Positions 26,816 to 35,141 of a DNA stretch of 64,000 nt are shown piece after piece. This DNA comes from Robertkochia aurantiaca. GTDB taxonomy: Bacteria; Bacteroidota; Bacteroidia; Flavobacteriales; Flavobacteriaceae. The notes below the pieces were generated by a model. It did no database searches and was not told the DNA's origin. It was given only the letters and a program-made list of their open reading frames with translations. Both the position numbers and the translations under genes were made by a program. The stretch's first letter is position 1. Each line of letters opens with the position of its first letter. Location: positions 372,001-436,000 of the forward strand of contig NZ_JAINZS010000006.1 in the NCBI RefSeq assembly GCF_020166495.1, read 5' to 3'.

Positions 26816-29800
26816 TCCCGAAACCAAAGGCGAAACGGTTGCCTTCGTCTGAGTTAAAGAAAGATACATCCAGATAGATCAGGTTGCTGGCTGCTACATA
26901 AATACCGCCACCGATTGAATCATGCCAACTGTTTTCAGGATCTCCTGACGCCCAGACCCTTCCGTAGTCATAGCCCAGATAAATACCCGGCTGCATCGGT
27001 AAAAGTCGTGTTCTGTATTCCCTGAAGTTGTACCTGAGGTCTCCGTTGAAAACCAGGCTGTGTTTCCCTGTAAACCTGTTTATTCTGTATCCCCTGAGTC
27101 CGTTGTTTCCTCCCAGGAAGGCTCCCTGGTAAAACTCAAATCCGTTCCCGAAATTCAAATGACTGGCAACCCCGGTCTTCAGTACCAGCTTTTTATCGGA
27201 GGTGAGGCGTGAATAATACAGCAATTCCGGTTTGAGGTAGGCAAAATCTTTGCTCCCGTTCTTCAGGTTCCGGGTATAGCCGGTCTCTATATCGAAGCGC
27301 ATACCCCTGGATGGATTGATGTCACGATCATAACTTTCATACAGAAATCCGAATTCGAGGCTCATGAAATATTTCCAGTCATAGAATTCGGGATCGTCAC
27401 TGAAGGTAGTGATGAACCGACCTTCAGTCTCATCGACCTTTACGCCTTCGAAACGAAGCAAGGCTCTCATGTCGTTCCCGTAGTCGGAGCGTCTCACAAT
27501 TCCTGTTTCCAGGCTCATATTGCTGAGGTTGACCCGGTTGTAGTCAAGTCCCAGTTCTTCGTCGGGGTTTTCAGATTCCGTTCCTAAACCAAAGAAGTTA
27601 TGCGCGAAGGTCGGACTGTTATAGCGGGCGCCTACCCAAAGATTCGAAGACTTGAACCAACCCGCAAACTCCCCCTGGTATTGAACTTCGACTCCTTCGG
27701 TCGCAAAGTGATATTTGAGACCGATATCATGACTGCTGGTGAAGGGATTCCGCTCGAATCCATAACTGGTGATATTGTAATTAACGCCTGCGATGACCCC
27801 CGCATCAGGATTAAACCCGATTCCCGGAAGCAACATATTGGTCGAATATTTGTTCTTGCTGAAGGTGAACAGGTTGTTTTCATAGATATCGGTAAAGCGC
27901 TTGGTTCCGCCATCGTTTCTGATTATCGTATTCTTTTTAGATTTATGGTCGTAGAACCTAAGTCTGTGACCATTTTCAATATCATAGCTGTCGTTGTTTT
28001 GTCCGCCGATAAGCCTTACGAGGATTTTTGATTTGTAATCGCCTGTAACGGTAAAGGTATCGGTATCATCCAGGCCGTAGATCCATATCTCCTCGGTCTG
28101 CTCAGGGTCGAAGGTCTTATCCAGTAAAAGGTCTGCACGTTCCCCGTCTTTATTCCGGTAGATCTCTACGCGGGTGAACCCGTCTTCGAGTCTTTTCACA
28201 TCGATATAATCATCTTTGTCTGTACCGCGAAGCACCACCGTTTGGTTGAGAATGTCATAATAGTTTTCTGCGATCTCCTGAAGCAATGCTTTTCGGCCGA
28301 TCAGGGTCTTTTTGATCTCTTCCATGCTTTCATCCTGAACCTCCAGTGGCATTTCCCTGAAGGCCGAATCGATGACTTCTTCTGTAAGGGTGTTCTGTAA
28401 GTGTTTTGCTTCCCTGATAAAGTCTTCGAGTCTTGCGTTCTGTATCAGAACACGGTCCATGGGCAGGGGTTCTGTGTTGAACCATTCAAGGTTTTTCAGT
28501 TCGGGTTCATAGCGCTGCATCATTCGGGCCGGAGCGACAAGCGTACGTATGGAGCTGAGGAAAGCTCCGTCAAAGTCAGAAAAAGCCTGGTCTCTGTCGC
28601 GGGGCACCGGTCTGTATATATCGAGCTCGCCTTCTTCAAATTTAGCCCATCGCCACTGATCGGTGTGCCTGTCCCAGTCTCCGATGAGCATATCGAAGAG
28701 CCTGGCCCTTACATAGGCATTCTCATCCAGGCGGTTTTCTTCATCTTCCCTCAGATCGGCGAAGAGATCATCGGTACTGTCGATGTCATTGGCATAACCG
28801 AACCCCGGGTTGTTGTTGTGCTCATCGGCCGGACGCTCCTCGATCATATAGAGTTCATCTCCATAGAGTTCATTGTATTTGCCCAGGGCCGGTTGTTTCG
28901 GAATGTAGTAGAGTTGTGGGTGGGTGTGAAAAACCCCGGCTGCCTTTGCGAGTACTGTTATGGGGTAAGCCGCATAGGGGTGGGCTGTGGTATAGAAGTC
29001 CTGCAGAAATTCTTCAGGAAGTGTCCCGGTAAGGTCTTCCTGTTCCAACACTTTGTCTTTCAATACGACTGTCTGCAGGAACTGGGCGCCACTCTTTTTG
29101 AGTCCTCTCATATTGAACTCACGTCCCTCGCTGTCGACCAGTCTTAATGTCTTGGTCTGATGACCTCCTCCCATACGAATCGGTGTAAGGCCGCCATAAA
29201 GGGTGTCAAGCAGGGCAACTTTTGCTTTTATCTTTCTTCCGTACAGTTCGCGGTAGTGATCCCCCCAAACCCCTGCGTAGAGATTTGAGACATCGATCTC
29301 TCCTGGCTCATATACCGAAGATTCGATCTCCCGGGGATACTCTGCCGGAAATACAGGTTCGCGATATGCGATTCTCGGCGGGAATACCTCTGTCTGAAAT
29401 ACCGGTTCACCCGGTTTTTCGGCATCGTAATAACGAATCCATGAAGAGCCATCGGTAAATACATCCAGTACGGCATACCCCTGGTTTCCGTAGGTGAAAA
29501 CCGCATCTCCGGTTAGTTTGGTGGCTGAAATCTTAGATCCTGAGCCTGAAACCACCTGCCTGAAATTCTCAGACTCCGTGTATTGAAGGGAGTGCTCGTG
29601 ACCTGATACAAATATGACCCTTGCGGGTGCTTCTTTCACAATGGATTTTATACGGGTGGTGAATTCCCTGTATTTCTCGTTTTGAATATCCTGAATCGAG
29701 ATACCTCCTGACTTGCGTGTGATCGTGATCAGGGAACCAAGTCCGGGAAGGGGTATCTTTTTCTGAAAGGGAAACAGGTGCTTCTCTGCAGCGTAGTAAC

Positions 29801-30497
29801 CTCCATGAGGCCCGTAAGAATATAGCGGGTGATGAATGGCTATGAGCACGGTCTTGCCTTCTGCTTTCTTGAGCATGGTTTCCAATTCTATAAAGAATTG
29901 ACGGCGCGTCTTTATCTCACAGTCATCATTGATGGTCGGGTGGTCATCCCAATCTTCGAGAAACAACTGAGAATCAATGATGATGATGTGCGTCTGATCA
30001 TCGATATCAACTTCGTCCAGGCCACATGCATCACTGGGGAGGAAGCCGTGTTTTAAGTCGAGCCTGTCTTCTATAAAATCTTCCTGTCTTTGTAAGCCTT
30101 TAATACCGCCGCTGTACCAGTCGTGATTCCCGGGAATAAAAACACTGCGGCCGGGAAAACGTGCTGCAGCTTCCACCTGCACCTGCAGCCTGTGAGCCGC
30201 AAGTTCATAATCGGGGTCTTCTTTTTTTGGGAGGCCGTTGGGATAAATATTATCGCCCAGGTATAATGCAAAATCATCTGCTTTTCCTTCAGCCATGGCA
30301 TCGCTCCATGCCTTTATGGCCCGGCTGGGTTCTCCGGCGGGAGAATTCCCGGCATCTCCAAGGAGATAGAACCGTTTGTGAAGGGTTCGGTCTTCTGGAT
30401 ATAACTCGTAGGCTTCTTCGCGGTATTGAACCTCGTAAGACGCACAGGCGGTGAGGAGAAAAAAAATAAGAAAGGGAGAAAATTGAGTAAGCCGCAT
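26805..30497 (-). CDS. Metallophosphoesterase / kinase-like / Omp85-type barrel fusion lipoprotein
   Basis: The 1230-aa protein has a lipoprotein signal (FLLTAC, Cys18). Residues 42-330 form a calcineurin-like metallophosphoesterase with all metal motifs: GDAGN (47), GDNIY (81), GNHDW (123), HHPLY (222) and GHEHS (299). Residues about 430-760 look like an atypical kinase: Gly-rich loop RMGGGHQTKTLRL (441-453), lysines after NMRGLKK (462-468), a catalytic-loop-like LIGDWDRHTDQ (604-614) and a metal-site-like PRDRDQAF (632-639), the order seen in HipA/Fam20C-type folds. Residues about 880-1230 form a beta-barrel with Omp85-like strands (GGNNGLRGYR, ending FAFGFGISF). The kinase reading is inference. 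It is divergent from the HD-PycTM gene with 43 bp between. Confidence 0.85.
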   Translation of the reverse strand: MRLTQFSPFLIFFLLTACASYEVQYREEAYELYPEDRTLHKRFYLLGDAGNSPAGEPSRAIKAWSDAMAEGKADDFALYLGDNIYPNGLPKKEDPDYELAAHRLQVQVEAAARFPGRSVFIPGNHDWYSGGIKGLQRQEDFIEDRLDLKHGFLPSDACGLDEVDIDDQTHIIIIDSQLFLEDWDDHPTINDDCEIKTRRQFFIELETMLKKAEGKTVLIAIHHPLYSYGPHGGYYAAEKHLFPFQKKIPLPGLGSLITITRKSGGISIQDIQNEKYREFTTRIKSIVKEAPARVIFVSGHEHSLQYTESENFRQVVSGSGSKISATKLTGDAVFTYGNQGYAVLDVFTDGSSWIRYYDAEKPGEPVFQTEVFPPRIAYREPVFPAEYPREIESSVYEPGEIDVSNLYAGVWGDHYRELYGRKIKAKVALLDTLYGGLTPIRMGGGHQTKTLRLVDSEGREFNMRGLKKSGAQFLQTVVLKDKVLEQEDLTGTLPEEFLQDFYTTAHPYAAYPITVLAKAAGVFHTHPQLYYIPKQPALGKYNELYGDELYMIEERPADEHNNNPGFGYANDIDSTDDLFADLREDEENRLDENAYVRARLFDMLIGDWDRHTDQWRWAKFEEGELDIYRPVPRDRDQAFSDFDGAFLSSIRTLVAPARMMQRYEPELKNLEWFNTEPLPMDRVLIQNARLEDFIREAKHLQNTLTEEVIDSAFREMPLEVQDESMEEIKKTLIGRKALLQEIAENYYDILNQTVVLRGTDKDDYIDVKRLEDGFTRVEIYRNKDGERADLLLDKTFDPEQTEEIWIYGLDDTDTFTVTGDYKSKILVRLIGGQNNDSYDIENGHRLRFYDHKSKKNTIIRNDGGTKRFTDIYENNLFTFSKNKYSTNMLLPGIGFNPDAGVIAGVNYNITSYGFERNPFTSSHDIGLKYHFATEGVEVQYQGEFAGWFKSSNLWVGARYNSPTFAHNFFGLGTESENPDEELGLDYNRVNLSNMSLETGIVRRSDYGNDMRALLRFEGVKVDETEGRFITTFSDDPEFYDWKYFMSLEFGFLYESYDRDINPSRGMRFDIETGYTRNLKNGSKDFAYLKPELLYYSRLTSDKKLVLKTGVASHLNFGNGFEFYQGAFLGGNNGLRGYRINRFTGKHSLVFNGDLRYNFREYRTRLLPMQPGIYLGYDYGRVWASGDPENSWHDSIGGGIYVAASNLIYLDVSFFNSDEGNRFAFGFGISF

Positions 30498-30540
30498 TAT
30501 TTAGTTGGCAATTTTATATTTCGTAATATTATAGTACTAT

Positions 30541-31737
30541 ATGAAAGCAAAGCAAAAGATCATGAACGATAAACTTGTAGAAGAAGCCGCAGCATATGTC
30601 AGTGAGCTGTTATCTACAAAGCTCGATAAGAAGTACCTCTATCACAATCTACGTCATACCGAGCGGGTAGTTAAAAATACGAAAGTCCTGATTGATAACC
30701 ACGAACTTTCCCCAAAAGAGCAGGAAAACCTGCTGCTGGCCGCCTGGTTTCATGATACCGGATATATTCACGGAAGCGAGAACCACGAAGAAAACAGTTG
30801 TGAAATAGCCAGTGACTGGTTAAAGGAACGGGAGGTTGATGTGAACCGGATCGCCCAGGTCTGCGAGGTCATTCTGTCTACAAAAATGGAAGCCGAACCT
30901 GAGAACGAATTACAAAAGATACTGAAAGATGCAGATTCATCTCATCTGTCTAAACCCAGCTATATCAACACCTCAGAGATTCTAAGGCAGGAGCTTAAAC
31001 TCACCGGGGTAGCTGAATATTCACTTGAAGAATGGCGAAAGGAGAACATACAGTTGCTGGTCAACCGTCATAAATTCTACACAGACTTTGCAAAGAAGAA
31101 CTGGAACAAAGGCAAGGAAGAGAATATTGAAGAGCTGGCCAAGCAGCAACGAAAAGCCAAAAGGAGGCAGCATAAGGAAGAATTAAAAGTGCATCTTAAA
31201 GGCAAGAATCCTGACAGAGGGATACAGACCCTGTACAGGGTGACCCTGAGGAACCATCTGAAGCTGAGTGATATTGCAGACACCAAGGCAAACATTCTTT
31301 TGTCGGTTAATGCCATAATTATTTCCCTGGCACTGGCAAATCTGATACCAAAACTGGATAATCCTTCGAACAGTCACCTGTTATTGCCCAGTCTCATCCT
31401 GGTGCTTTTCAGTGTGGTTTCTATCATATTTGCCATACTTTCCACCAGGCCTAATGTAAGCAGTGGTGAGTTTTCTGATGAAGATGTAAAAGACCGCAAA
31501 GTCAACCTGTTGTTTTTCGGCAACTTTCACAAGATGCCTTACATGAAATATGAATCGGCACTCAGGGAGATGATCGTAGACCAGGAATATATCTATGATT
31601 CGTTGACGAAAGATCTCTATTATCTGGGGGTGGTGCTGGCGCGCAAGTACCGGCTTTTGCGTATTACCTATACTGTGTTTATGATCGGGATCATACTTTC
31701 GGTGCTTACTTTTCTGGCGGCCTTTCTTCTGATTTAG
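30541..31737 (+). CDS. HD domain fused to Pycsar-effector-like (PycTM/DUF5706) membrane domain
   Basis: The 398-aa protein has an N-terminal HD phosphohydrolase domain (about 12-170) with metal residues in order: H35/H39 (YHNLRHTERV), H71-D72 (WFHDTGY) and D130 (LKDADSSH). A basic linker (about 195-225) leads to a PycTM-like region with the family signature LSDIADTKANILLSVNAIIISL (241-262) and helices at about 250-270, 280-301 and 373-397. In Pycsar anti-phage systems PycTM proteins sense cyclic UMP or CMP and damage the membrane; HD-fused versions are widespread in Bacteroidota and may be housekeeping. No pyrimidine cyclase gene is in the window. The 3' end overlaps the GAF gene by 32 bp. 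Confidence 0.85.
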   Translation: MKAKQKIMNDKLVEEAAAYVSELLSTKLDKKYLYHNLRHTERVVKNTKVLIDNHELSPKEQENLLLAAWFHDTGYIHGSENHEENSCEIASDWLKEREVDVNRIAQVCEVILSTKMEAEPENELQKILKDADSSHLSKPSYINTSEILRQELKLTGVAEYSLEEWRKENIQLLVNRHKFYTDFAKKNWNKGKEENIEELAKQQRKAKRRQHKEELKVHLKGKNPDRGIQTLYRVTLRNHLKLSDIADTKANILLSVNAIIISLALANLIPKLDNPSNSHLLLPSLILVLFSVVSIIFAILSTRPNVSSGEFSDEDVKDRKVNLLFFGNFHKMPYMKYESALREMIVDQEYIYDSLTKDLYYLGVVLARKYRLLRITYTVFMIGIILSVLTFLAAFLLI

Positions 31738-34087
31738 CAAGTTCCTGCATCAGGTCTTCATAAGTGAGCTTGCTCTTATGTTCTTCATGACGATAGAGTA
31801 TACCCACCCTTAAGGCTTTAAGTCCGCTGACACCCTGGGTGTTGTCGATCTCATGGATCTCATGGTTGGCAGCAAGTATTCCCTTTGATTGCAGAAGTCT
31901 TACGTATCTTAAATATTCCCGTTCTTCATTTTTTCCGCCATATACAATGGTGATATGCCCGGGTTTGGTGATGCGCTCGTCGGTTCCCAGAATCAGGGAT
32001 TTGTCGATACGTTTTTTAAGTATCTCATAGCGGGCATTATATGACCCGTCTACATCGAAATGCTTTTCATCCATTCTGAACTTAATGGCAAGCGGGTTGG
32101 AATGCACGAGAATCATAGAGGTGACATCAAGCGGAATTTCCAGTTCGGGTTTGAGATTATAGTACACATTTTCCATATGGCACATGGTTTCTAATTGCCA
32201 TAATCTCAGGTTCTGAAGATACACCTCGCTGTATTCCCGGTCTTTTGAAATGGAAGCTCCGATATACATGGTATGCTCCACCCCATCGGTCTTGTACCGC
32301 TCGAAGTAATGAGGGAACATCGCGTAGGCTTCTTCGTGTTTCTGATCCAGAAGCCTTGCCATACGGCGGTTGATCAGGTTGACAGTATTATCGTATTTAT
32401 TCCGGTAGGTGTTGATCATTCCGCTTTTCGAATCGATTCGCTCTTCATATTGAAGAACCTTCTTATTCAGATCTGCACTAATCGTTCTCAGTTGTGGGAG
32501 AACCGGATGGATTTCCTCGAAAAGAAAATTGATGATATCCTGTTCCGTATTTGTCAGGTAGTCGTTCCTGACATTGTCGATCAGTGACATGATACGGAAG
32601 TTGTATTCTTCATAAATAGGAAGTCTGCCGTGTTTAATGGCAAGATCCATGATCTCCTCGACCAGCGATAGTTGTTCCAGAAGGTCCCGCCGGGTTGCTG
32701 AGTTTCTTTCCTCTGAGGAATTCCTGATGTCGATCTGACCGTAAAGCGGGTGAACATCTTTAAAGCTGATCTCTCTGAATGAAACCATATTTCCTTTTTC
32801 CTTTTCTCTGAGGAAGTGTCTGGCTTCTTCAACAAATTTCCATTTCACACTGTCATGTATGGAGGTGCACTCGTTCTGTATCACTGCCTCAATGCGGTTG
32901 GCCTCTTCATTGCGGTTCCTGGCTACGGCAGTCACAATAAAAGGCATGACGTCATTCAGCTTATTGGCATTCACGCTGTTGAGTTCTTTTCTCCTGGGTG
33001 ACAGCAATTCCAATACGCCCAGCAACTCCCCGTCACGGGCTACGGGAGCCAGGATGATACTTTTGTACCCCTGCTTCTTATACCGGTCATAGGCTTTGCG
33101 GTCTCCGGAATCTGTGACATAGCGGTCGATGTCAGATATGGCAAAATAACTGTGATTGTTTAACAGGGCATTCTTGGCCCCTCCGCAGAACAAATGTTCA
33201 CAACGCTCGAGGCTTTCCCCTTCCAGCAGGTAACTGGGAACGTTCTCGTTGATGCGTTCAAAGCTTTTGGTATTCTCTTCATAGGCAGAAAACCCGATCT
33301 TCAGATCCGGAATACCATATATCGACTTAAAGACATTAGTGAACCAGGAAAGGTTAAGACTGCTTTTGGCACTGGTGTTCAGCAAGCCCGTTTTTAATTC
33401 AGAAATAGAATTGTCGATGGTCACATCAAAGATGTTTGAAATAACAAAGCCTTTGGCAACCCAGCTTCCCGGAGGAAACTTCTCTTTCCACAGCTCTATA
33501 TTATCAAAACCATTCAGCAATTCGTCTATGTCGCCTTCATCGAGGTCAACCGCATTTTCCGTCGGGTAGATCTCCATGAAGTCTGCGTTATAGGTTACCC
33601 TGTAATGCTTCATGATTCCCTGTGAATCGGGTATGTCGTAGTATAAGGGTCTTCTGAACTGCACATTTCGCCCGTAGTAAAAACTCAGAATAACACTGCA
33701 GGCCATAATGTACATGTCATTGTCAGGGATCTCCCTGAATTTCGGACTGAAGTCATCACCTGCTTCACTAACGATATTGTCAAAGCGTTTAGAAGATTTA
33801 AAGATAAAACCTTCAAACGGTACCCCTGCGGTCTTGATCTCGTTATAAGTCAATATCGGGGAAAAGGAATCCTGTAACAGGCGGTCGATGACCTCCTGGT
33901 ACTTATGAACCGATTCAAATTCGGTAAACCCTTCCCGAAGTTCAGGGTACTCCTTTTGAATCTCAAGCACTTCTTTTGCCCTGGCGGCGATATCAGTATC
34001 ATCGCTTTTAGCGAGCATTTCATATGATTCCATCAGCTTATTAAAGCTGATATACATAGTAAAAGGAGAAGAAGTATGTTTATCCAT
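31706..34087 (-). CDS. Large GAF-domain protein of unknown function
   Basis: The 793-aa cytoplasmic protein has a GAF-like domain at about residues 235-395 (with YFAISDIDRYVTDSGDR, GYKSIILAPVARDGELLGVLELLSP and a following helix). The N-terminal 230 residues and C-terminal 400 residues match nothing I recognise; the C-terminus is helical, then mixed alpha/beta near ITIVYGGKNEEREYLRYVR. No kinase, cyclase, GGDEF or DNA-binding motif is visible. GAF domains commonly bind cyclic nucleotides or other small ligands, which is suggestive next to the HD-PycTM gene, but convergent orientation argues against a simple operon. Confidence 0.75.
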   Translation of the reverse strand: MDKHTSSPFTMYISFNKLMESYEMLAKSDDTDIAARAKEVLEIQKEYPELREGFTEFESVHKYQEVIDRLLQDSFSPILTYNEIKTAGVPFEGFIFKSSKRFDNIVSEAGDDFSPKFREIPDNDMYIMACSVILSFYYGRNVQFRRPLYYDIPDSQGIMKHYRVTYNADFMEIYPTENAVDLDEGDIDELLNGFDNIELWKEKFPPGSWVAKGFVISNIFDVTIDNSISELKTGLLNTSAKSSLNLSWFTNVFKSIYGIPDLKIGFSAYEENTKSFERINENVPSYLLEGESLERCEHLFCGGAKNALLNNHSYFAISDIDRYVTDSGDRKAYDRYKKQGYKSIILAPVARDGELLGVLELLSPRRKELNSVNANKLNDVMPFIVTAVARNRNEEANRIEAVIQNECTSIHDSVKWKFVEEARHFLREKEKGNMVSFREISFKDVHPLYGQIDIRNSSEERNSATRRDLLEQLSLVEEIMDLAIKHGRLPIYEEYNFRIMSLIDNVRNDYLTNTEQDIINFLFEEIHPVLPQLRTISADLNKKVLQYEERIDSKSGMINTYRNKYDNTVNLINRRMARLLDQKHEEAYAMFPHYFERYKTDGVEHTMYIGASISKDREYSEVYLQNLRLWQLETMCHMENVYYNLKPELEIPLDVTSMILVHSNPLAIKFRMDEKHFDVDGSYNARYEILKKRIDKSLILGTDERITKPGHITIVYGGKNEEREYLRYVRLLQSKGILAANHEIHEIDNTQGVSGLKALRVGILYRHEEHKSKLTYEDLMQELAKSEERPPEK

Positions 34088-34238
34088 AAAAATGTGCTTA
34101 CTACCCTTCTGTCGTAAAAGTTGGCAATAAATAACATTTGACCTTCAGGGAATTGCAAAGATAATGAACCGGGAAAGAGATTGAAAATTCAGACTTCCCG
34201 GTTTCCCCTCTTTGGGGTTTATTTGGTATTTTTAAATC

Positions 34239-35141
34239 ATGTCTGTTAAAAGCCGTTATGATCTGGCCTATCGGAGGGCCAAAGTTCTCGAGTTCGATGA
34301 TCGCTCCCGATTTATTTTCTTAAGTGATTGTCACCGCGGCGACAATAGCTTTGCCGACGAATTTGCGAACAACCGGAATATTTATTATCACGCCCTTCAG
34401 GTCTATTATAAAAAGGGATTCACCTATTGTGAGCTTGGAGACGGAGATGAACTTTGGGAGAATCTTTCATTCGAGCCCATATTCGAATCACATAAGAATG
34501 TATTCATGCTGATCAGGGAATTTCATCGTGACAACCGGTATTTTCCCATTTACGGCAACCATGATATGGCATACCGGGATCCCGACCGGGTACGCAGGAA
34601 TTACAATACCCGGTTCGACCCTGAGAAAAGGCGGGAGGTACCATTTATGCCGGGCCTGGAATATACCGAATCGATCGTTTTGAAGCATCGTGACAGCGGT
34701 CAGGAGATCTTCCTGGTTCACGGGCATCAGGCAGACTGGTGGAATTACCTGTTCTGGAGAATGAGCAGGTTTATGGTTAGGGTGTTGTGGAAACCCCTTC
34801 AGGTAGTTGGCATATCTGATCCGACCAGCCCTGCCAAAAATAACCGCGAATCTATCCGGCAGGAAAAACGTACCGAAAGGTGGATAGCAGAAAAGGGAAA
34901 CCTTTTTACCATCACAGGGCATACACACCGGCCACGTTTTCCGGAGCCGGGAGAGTTGCCCCTTTTTAATGATGGCAGCTGTGTGCACCCCAGGAGTATA
35001 ACGGGTATTGAACTGGAAGAGGGACAGTTGAGTCTGATCAAGTGGTATGTCGATATAACCGAAGAAGGCTTTCTCCAAATAAAGAGGGAAGTTCTGGAAG
35101 GTCCCACCCGCCTTGAAGATTACCAAACATCTGCCATATGA
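34239..35141 (+). CDS. Cytoplasmic metallophosphoesterase (LpxH/UDP-diacylglucosamine-hydrolase-like)
   Basis: The 300-aa protein has a complete calcineurin-like motif set: FLSDCHRGD (about 27-35), GDGDELWE (about 67-74), YGNHDM (about 105-110), LVHGHQADWW (about 160-169) and TGHTHRPRF (about 223-231). The DELWE and HGHQADWW motifs recall LpxH-type hydrolases, though other phosphodiester substrates are possible. There is no signal peptide or membrane helix except a hydrophobic FWRMSRFMVRVLWKP patch that could touch the membrane. The stop overlaps the start of the PQQ dehydrogenase gene (ATGA at 35138), so the two are translationally coupled. Confidence 0.85.
   Translation: MSVKSRYDLAYRRAKVLEFDDRSRFIFLSDCHRGDNSFADEFANNRNIYYHALQVYYKKGFTYCELGDGDELWENLSFEPIFESHKNVFMLIREFHRDNRYFPIYGNHDMAYRDPDRVRRNYNTRFDPEKRREVPFMPGLEYTESIVLKHRDSGQEIFLVHGHQADWWNYLFWRMSRFMVRVLWKPLQVVGISDPTSPAKNNRESIRQEKRTERWIAEKGNLFTITGHTHRPRFPEPGELPLFNDGSCVHPRSITGIELEEGQLSLIKWYVDITEEGFLQIKREVLEGPTRLEDYQTSAI

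Noticed and set aside
28401-29147. 248-aa plus-strand gene
   Set aside because: It is antisense to the well-supported 1230-aa fusion gene and shows no domain, signal or neighbour support.
30541-31737. Complete Pycsar defence operon
   Set aside because: A pyrimidine cyclase gene would be required next to the effector; none of the flanking genes has cyclase motifs.
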